From a virus, in the IMG/VR virus record IMGVR_UViG_3300034062_000739, positions 1 through 40,677 of that record: DNA of 40,677 nt; one strand, 5' to 3'. Below the pieces are notes generated by a model. That model was not told the DNA's origin and ran no database searches. It saw only the letters and a list, made by a program, of their open reading frames with translations. This document shows positions 37,430-40,677 of the stretch, piece after piece. The translations under genes were made by a program, and so were the position numbers. Position 1 is the stretch's first letter, and every line of letters starts with the position of its first letter.

Positions 37430-37444
37430 TTTACACCCTGTAAA
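37430..37444. promoter_or_regulatory. Early dyad site (TTTACA-CCC-TGTAAA)
   Basis: It lies 35 bases before the ATG at 37395 and about 40-55 bases downstream of the predicted start of the promoter at 37494-37522, the same arrangement as the dyad at 1543. Confidence 0.85.
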
Positions 37445-37493
37445 CTCTTACAGGGCCGGATCGGGAGCCGAGAGATCTCCCGATGATCTGTGT

Positions 37494-37522
37494 AATATAT
37501 CAGACAGACTGGATCTTGTCAA
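37494..37522 (-). promoter_or_regulatory. Sigma70-type early promoter
   Basis: Minus strand -35 TTGACA (37522-37517), 17-bp spacer, -10 TATATT (37499-37494). It starts TTGACAAGATC like the promoter at 1609-1637. The -35 overlaps the last codons of the methyltransferase gene. Confidence 0.8.
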
Positions 37523-38517
37523 GTCGCTGAACCAGTCCGATCAAGTCGGGCCATGCGTCTGCCAAGCCACTTGATGACTGGGACAGCCATGCTGTTACCA
37601 ATCGCCTTGTAGCGCGCCGAGTCGGACGCTGGCTTGCCGCGGAACGGAACCAATGTCCAATCGTCGGGGAACCCCTGAAGCCTCTCGCACTCACGAGGCG
37701 TCAGCCTGCGGACACCGAGATCGGTCAATACACCGTGTGTATCCCGCTCGCAGATGTCGTAGGTATTGAGGGTGTTGGCCGTGTTGGCTGGAACCCAAGT
37801 CTCGTGGTCATCGACCGATTGAGGACGACGAGACTTGCGGAACACCGTCAGGTTTTGGCATTCGTCGCCTGATGGTCCCCCTGTTCCCTTGTGCCACTTG
37901 CTGCTGACAGTCGCAGCGCAGTCCGCAATGGCTCCACTATTGCCTTGCCTCGACGCCCCGCTCGCAGGAGGATTCCCGAAGCAGCTTTCGGACTCAAACA
38001 ATACTTGGTGGGAGCCTGGTGTTCCAAGACTTCCGACAAGTATGACGCGCCTGCGCCTTTGGGGAATTCCGAACCATTGAGCGTCAAGAATCCTCCATGC
38101 GACTGAATACCCCATGCGAGCCAGCGGCCCGATGAGGGCGGCAAAATCATGCCCTCCACCTGAAGACAGAACTCCAGGGACGTTTTCCCAGACACAGTAT
38201 CTAGGTCTGACACGTTCAACGAGGCCAAGGTATGCATACATAAGCTGCCCCCTGGGATCTTCAAGGCCCAGTCTCCGGCCTGCCGTGGAAAAAGATTGGC
38301 ATGGCGTTCCGCCGATGATGATGTCGATGTCGCCTTCTTGGATCTTCCAGTTCTCATGTTGCGTGAGGTCTCCATAGTTTGGGATGGTGGGGTAGTGATG
38401 AGCCAACACGGCGTTGGCAAACGGCTCGATCTCGCTGAATCCAATGGGATTGAAACCGAGTGGTTTCCAAGCAACCGTGGCCGCTTCAATCCCGCTGCAT
38501 ACGCTCAAGTAGTTCAT
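37519..38517 (-). CDS. DNA (cytosine-5) methyltransferase, 332 aa
   Basis: All main C5-methylase motifs are present: I SVCSGIEAA (5-13), IV GGTPCQSFS with catalytic C73, VI ENVPG (111-115), VIII QRRRRVILVGS (153-163), IX RRLTPRECERLQGFP (270-284) and X AIGNSMAVP (305-313). The target recognition region is about 165-265, so the specificity cannot be read. No restriction enzyme is next to it, which suggests protection of phage DNA against host restriction. The dyad is only 12 bases before its ATG. Confidence 0.96.
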   Translation of the reverse strand: MNYLSVCSGIEAATVAWKPLGFNPIGFSEIEPFANAVLAHHYPTIPNYGDLTQHENWKIQEGDIDIIIGGTPCQSFSTAGRRLGLEDPRGQLMYAYLGLVERVRPRYCVWENVPGVLSSGGGHDFAALIGPLARMGYSVAWRILDAQWFGIPQRRRRVILVGSLGTPGSHQVLFESESCFGNPPASGASRQGNSGAIADCAATVSSKWHKGTGGPSGDECQNLTVFRKSRRPQSVDDHETWVPANTANTLNTYDICERDTHGVLTDLGVRRLTPRECERLQGFPDDWTLVPFRGKPASDSARYKAIGNSMAVPVIKWLGRRMARLDRTGSAT

Positions 38518-38529
38518 GTGGTCCTCGAC

Positions 38530-38544
38530 TTTACAGGTTGTAAA
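38530..38544. promoter_or_regulatory. Early dyad site (TTTACA-GGT-TGTAAA)
   Basis: It lies 12 bases from the methyltransferase ATG, so the GAGGAC ribosome binding site almost touches the dyad. A bound protein or an RNA hairpin here could directly affect translation. Confidence 0.85.
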
Positions 38545-38580
38545 CCGCGTGTTGGGAGAGATGCGCGGCCCCTCTATGAG

Positions 38581-38775
38581 TTAGTCCAGTCTGACGATGT
38601 CGTTCTTCAACGCCACGAGGAACGATGTCTCGTCGTCAGTAAGCCAGTACTCGACAGCCAGTCGATCCACGAGTGGCAGCATGTGCGCGATGACGCCAAG
38701 TTTGCCCTGATCATGGAGTTCGTCTAGCCGTATGATGTAGTCAGACAGGAAGCATGGTTCGGGTGTCAACGTCAT
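38581..38775 (-). CDS. Hypothetical early protein, 64 aa
   Basis: ATG 38775-38773 overlaps the stop of the Gp88-like gene (ATGA); an earlier in-frame GTG at 38787 is less likely. Contains CFLSDYIIRLDELHDQGKLG and VEYWLTDDETSFLVALKND, a small acidic helical protein. It is one of the few early genes without its own dyad, since it is coupled to the gene before it. Confidence 0.7.
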   Translation of the reverse strand: MTLTPEPCFLSDYIIRLDELHDQGKLGVIAHMLPLVDRLAVEYWLTDDETSFLVALKNDIVRLD

Positions 38776-39572
38776 TCCAGGATACACCCCTCACGAACCG
38801 CGAACTGACCCGCAGTATCGGGAGACACGCCCTTGAGTTTGAGCCCGACGATGCAACTGCCGGGATCCAAGAACCGCAGGTCGTGCGCGTCACCGTTGAC
38901 GACAGGGTAACCCATGAACTTCTTGGGGAACCAGCCCGCAAACACCATGGACACACGGCCGCCTGAATCCAGGATGGACTTGCAGTCCGACCAGTTGTAC
39001 CCGCTGTACGAGAACGTCAGATCGTAGTTGGGGAATGGGCGCAACAGTCGAGCCGCGATCTTGGTGTAGTCGTAGTTGCGATACCCAAGATCCGTGGCGT
39101 ACTGAAGCATGCCGGGGTTGTGCGCCTCGTGAACGATGTCGCTGAAGGTGTTCCAGCGTACTGCCATCCGCTTGGCTGTAGCCATGCGCTCAAGCTCGTA
39201 AGCGATGATGCCCATGGCTGCTTCGGGGTGGCGGAACAGGAAGTTAGTGCGAGCGATGCGAGCATCGACAACCGCGGGATACCTAGCGTTGCCTGCGGTG
39301 TGACCGATGCAGGCTCGTCGGCACTCGTCCGTACAACTGGGACAGACATGGAAGTCGGACATGTCGGCTGGTGCGAGCGAGAGACTGACGGTTTGCCAGC
39401 CCTTGGCCTGACCCTTGGCCAACTTGGAGTTGGCTGATGGAGGCGAAAGGTACGAGCCGCCGCTGATCCTGCGCCACGCTGCTCGAGCCTCGTCTGCCGG
39501 GAGTCGTCTGTCCCAGGCACCCTTGATTCGAGCGTAGGCCGATGGCTTTACAACTTGTAAAGAGGTAGTCAC
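38772..39572 (-). CDS. Gp88-like phage protein, 266 aa
   Basis: FHVCPSCTDECRRACIGHTA places four cysteines at 77, 80, 84 and 88. AVVDARIARTNFLFRHPEAA, then WNTFSDIVHE and YDYTK ... YDLTFSYSG follow the order seen in the phage Gene product 88 family, whose function is unknown; the Cys cluster suggests a metal or Fe-S centre. GTG start at 39572-39570 with AGGAGA 7 bases away. The dyad lies inside the coding region at codons 5-9. Confidence 0.8.
   Translation of the reverse strand: MTTSLQVVKPSAYARIKGAWDRRLPADEARAAWRRISGGSYLSPPSANSKLAKGQAKGWQTVSLSLAPADMSDFHVCPSCTDECRRACIGHTAGNARYPAVVDARIARTNFLFRHPEAAMGIIAYELERMATAKRMAVRWNTFSDIVHEAHNPGMLQYATDLGYRNYDYTKIAARLLRPFPNYDLTFSYSGYNWSDCKSILDSGGRVSMVFAGWFPKKFMGYPVVNGDAHDLRFLDPGSCIVGLKLKGVSPDTAGQFAVREGCILE
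39547..39561. promoter_or_regulatory. Early dyad site inside the Gp88-like coding start (TTTACA-ACT-TGTAAA)
   Basis: Extended to 39546-39562. Here the dyad encodes residues 5-9 (LQVVK) rather than lying upstream. If the site acts in regulation it would act as a roadblock or translational element. Confidence 0.8.
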
Positions 39573-39593
39573 TTGTAGTTCTCCTAGATGGTT

Positions 39594-39612
39594 TGCAACC
39601 TACGAGGTTGCA
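39594..39612. repeat. Second dyad type (TGCAACCT-ACG-AGGTTGCA)
   Basis: Perfect 8-bp arms around 3 bases, the same geometry as the TTTACA dyads but a different sequence. It lies between the promoter candidate at 39620-39648 and the Gp88-like ribosome binding site. Confidence 0.65.
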
Positions 39613-39619
39613 TGGACTT

Positions 39620-39648
39620 ATGATCTCATGGTTTGGGCTTATTGTCAA
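39620..39648 (-). promoter_or_regulatory. Possible sigma70 promoter before Gp88-like gene
   Basis: Minus strand -35 TTGACA (39648-39643), 17-bp spacer, -10 GATCAT (39625-39620), a weak -10. It overlaps the end of the 39-aa membrane protein gene. Confidence 0.4.
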
Positions 39649-39745
39649 ATCGCAGATAAACCCATAACAAGTAGAGGGAGATACTGATGAACACCACCCA
39701 GTATCCGAGTGTCAGGAATTGAAACACGGGGTGAATATTCCTCAA
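39626..39745 (-). CDS. Tiny single-TM early protein, 39 aa
   Basis: Read from the sequence: TTG at 39745-39743 overlaps the stop of the preceding gene (TTGA), with GGGGAGG just before. The product MRNIHPVFQFLTLGYWVVFI continues with a Leu/Tyr/Trp-rich segment and ends RFDNKPKP. Residues about 8-31 are one membrane span. The same TTGA coupling is used by the gp13-like and large terminase genes here. Role unknown. Confidence 0.6.
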   Translation of the reverse strand: MRNIHPVFQFLTLGYWVVFISISLYLLWVYLRFDNKPKP

Positions 39746-40065
39746 TCGTCCTCCCCGAATGTGTCCTCCCAGTCGCGTGGGGACAGACCGGTCTTGATGA
39801 ACTCACGGTCTTCCTTGGAAACCGATGGCATGGCGTTCTGAACCAACTCACCTTCGTGCCACTTCTCGATGCCCTGAAGCAAGACCGAGATCTCATGCCA
39901 CGCCGTCGTGTACGGTCGTCCAGCCTTGTCCTCGCCGTGAACTGCGGCCTGGAGTTCGGGTGGCTGGACGTCGCTGTTGAGCTGCAACCGAAGCCGCAGT
40001 CCTTGGGGAAGAAGACGCTCGACGTTACGCTTGCGGTTGGTCCAATAGAAATCGCTAGTAGTCAT
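39742..40065 (-). CDS. Hypothetical early protein, 107 aa
   Basis: Start ATG 40065-40063 (MTTSDFYWTNRKRNVERLLP) after AAGGAGAGCACA; the frame upstream to 40104 crosses the dyad. Contains HEISVLLQGIEKWHEGELVQ and ends in an acidic GEDD. No known family. The DFYWTNRKRN start could bind nucleic acid. Coupled to the tiny membrane gene downstream. Confidence 0.75.
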   Translation of the reverse strand: MTTSDFYWTNRKRNVERLLPQGLRLRLQLNSDVQPPELQAAVHGEDKAGRPYTTAWHEISVLLQGIEKWHEGELVQNAMPSVSKEDREFIKTGLSPRDWEDTFGEDD

Positions 40066-40084
40066 TGTGCTCTCCTTGTGTTGC

Positions 40085-40099
40085 TTTACAACCTGTAAA
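40085..40099. promoter_or_regulatory. Early dyad site (TTTACA-ACC-TGTAAA)
   Basis: It lies 20 bases before the ATG at 40065; the upstream gene's stop codon (40103-40101) lies one base beyond the dyad. Confidence 0.85.
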
Positions 40100-40100
40100 C

Positions 40101-40601
40101 TCAAACCTGCGCCGTGGACTGACTTTCAGCCCACTCGATGAACGCTGGCATCTCTGATTCAGTAACCCCTTCGTCCTTGGCACACGATTCAAGGACGAAC
40201 CTGTAGTTGGAATCCTCGTAGATTCTCATGTAGTTCTTGGCTCTGTCAAGGGACGAACGCCACCGCATCATGCGGTATCTGTTCTCTTCGGCCTTGCGAT
40301 ACGACACGCCGATCCATGGATCCTTGTACCACAGATCCCATGCGGCAAGGAACAACTCATTCATCGGCCCAGGGATGCACAGGAGACGGCTCAGGCCACG
40401 ACGGTCAACACCGAGTGACACGAGGGCGTCATACATGGCCATATTGGCATCACAGAAGTCATGGCTGTGGCATACGAGATTGTCCTTCTCGGTTCGGTTG
40501 CGGTAGATGACAAGGCGGTATTCCCTTTCGGTCATGTATCTACGCAAGATCTTTCCGAAGCGAACGGCAAGACGACGAGGTGTGATCTCTTTCCATGTCA
40601 T
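40101..40601 (-). CDS. Hypothetical early protein with CHSHDFCDAN motif, 166 aa
   Basis: ATG 40601-40599 after AAGGAGAACACCC; an in-frame ATG at 40637 lies before the ribosome binding site and is rejected. The segment LVCHSHDFCDANMAMYDALV with two Cys, two His and acidic residues recurs in unannotated phage proteins I recall. RLLCIPGPMNELFLAAWDLW follows. A metal-binding role is possible. The gene spans the assembly overlap; its 5' end is repeated at 1-80. Confidence 0.75.
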   Translation of the reverse strand: MTWKEITPRRLAVRFGKILRRYMTEREYRLVIYRNRTEKDNLVCHSHDFCDANMAMYDALVSLGVDRRGLSRLLCIPGPMNELFLAAWDLWYKDPWIGVSYRKAEENRYRMMRWRSSLDRAKNYMRIYEDSNYRFVLESCAKDEGVTESEMPAFIEWAESQSTAQV

Positions 40602-40677
40602 GGGTGTTCTCCTTATGAGGTAAAGCCCCGGCTCCACGAATGGAACCGGGGCATGGTGCTGCGGTTTACACGGTGTA
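40522..40677. repeat. Terminal overlap of circular assembly (copy 2)
   Basis: Matches 1-156 except at 40560 versus 39. It includes the gene start, the hairpin at 40625-40652 and the first 14 bases of the dyad at 40664. Confidence 0.9.

Noticed and set aside
1-40677. CRISPR arrays, tRNA genes, integrase or attachment sites
   Set aside because: No repeat-spacer pattern, no tRNA cloverleaf and no recombinase motif was noticed; a tRNA scan was not possible.

Overview
The window is the complete, circularly assembled genome of a T7-like podovirus (Autographivirus-type). The first 156 bases repeat the last 156 with a single mismatch. That overlap cuts through an ordinary early gene, so it is the wrap-around of a circular assembly rather than the physical terminal repeat. 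All convincing genes lie on the minus strand, so transcription runs from high to low coordinates and crosses the window ends. The genome carries a single-subunit RNA polymerase, a family A DNA polymerase, a gp4-like primase-helicase, a 5'-3' exonuclease and the full T7 morphogenesis order. No integrase or recognisable phage repressor is seen. The host cannot be named. Near-consensus sigma70 promoters suggest an ordinary bacterial host polymerase starts the infection.

Layout in transcription order. (1) Early region, 2674 down to 1, continuing from 40677 to about 36000: mostly unknown proteins, a C5-cytosine methyltransferase, a Gp88-like protein, a DUF932-like protein and small membrane proteins. 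It contains three or four sigma70-like promoters and 11 of 12 copies of a dyad TTTACA-RSY-TGTAAA placed at gene junctions. (2) A rho-independent terminator, the twelfth dyad, and the RNA polymerase gene (35941-33524). (3) Middle region, 33511 to 26814: ssDNA-binding protein, RusA resolvase, primase-helicase, a BPSL0761-like protein, DNA polymerase, a LAGLIDADG-type ORF, exonuclease and a DUF1599 (Nmad1-like) protein, tightly overlapped. (4) Late region, 26821 to 4605: three tandem small proteins with a T7 gp7.3-like C-terminal motif, portal, scaffold, an inserted holin/lipoprotein cassette, capsid, a Tphi-like terminator, tail tubes A and B, internal virion proteins (gp13, 14, 15 and 16 types), tail fibre, collar protein, coiled-coil/TM protein, and small and large terminase. 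(5) A tail of very small, translationally coupled genes (4401-2998) including an HNH nuclease and a zincin-like protein. The physical genome end most likely lies in 2675-2998, before the first early promoter, or in the structured gap 4402-4604.

The most unusual feature is the dyad family. Twelve sites with invariant 6-bp arms sit at almost every early gene start and at the RNA polymerase gene. I found none in the middle and late regions. The arrangement looks like a multi-operator global regulatory circuit, reminiscent of the KorB operators of IncP plasmids, or alternatively like homologous boundary elements between exchangeable gene cassettes. Several genes shorter than 60 codons were read directly from the sequence (39626-39745, 3983-4102, 3607-3759, 23181-23348). 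No endolysin could be identified.
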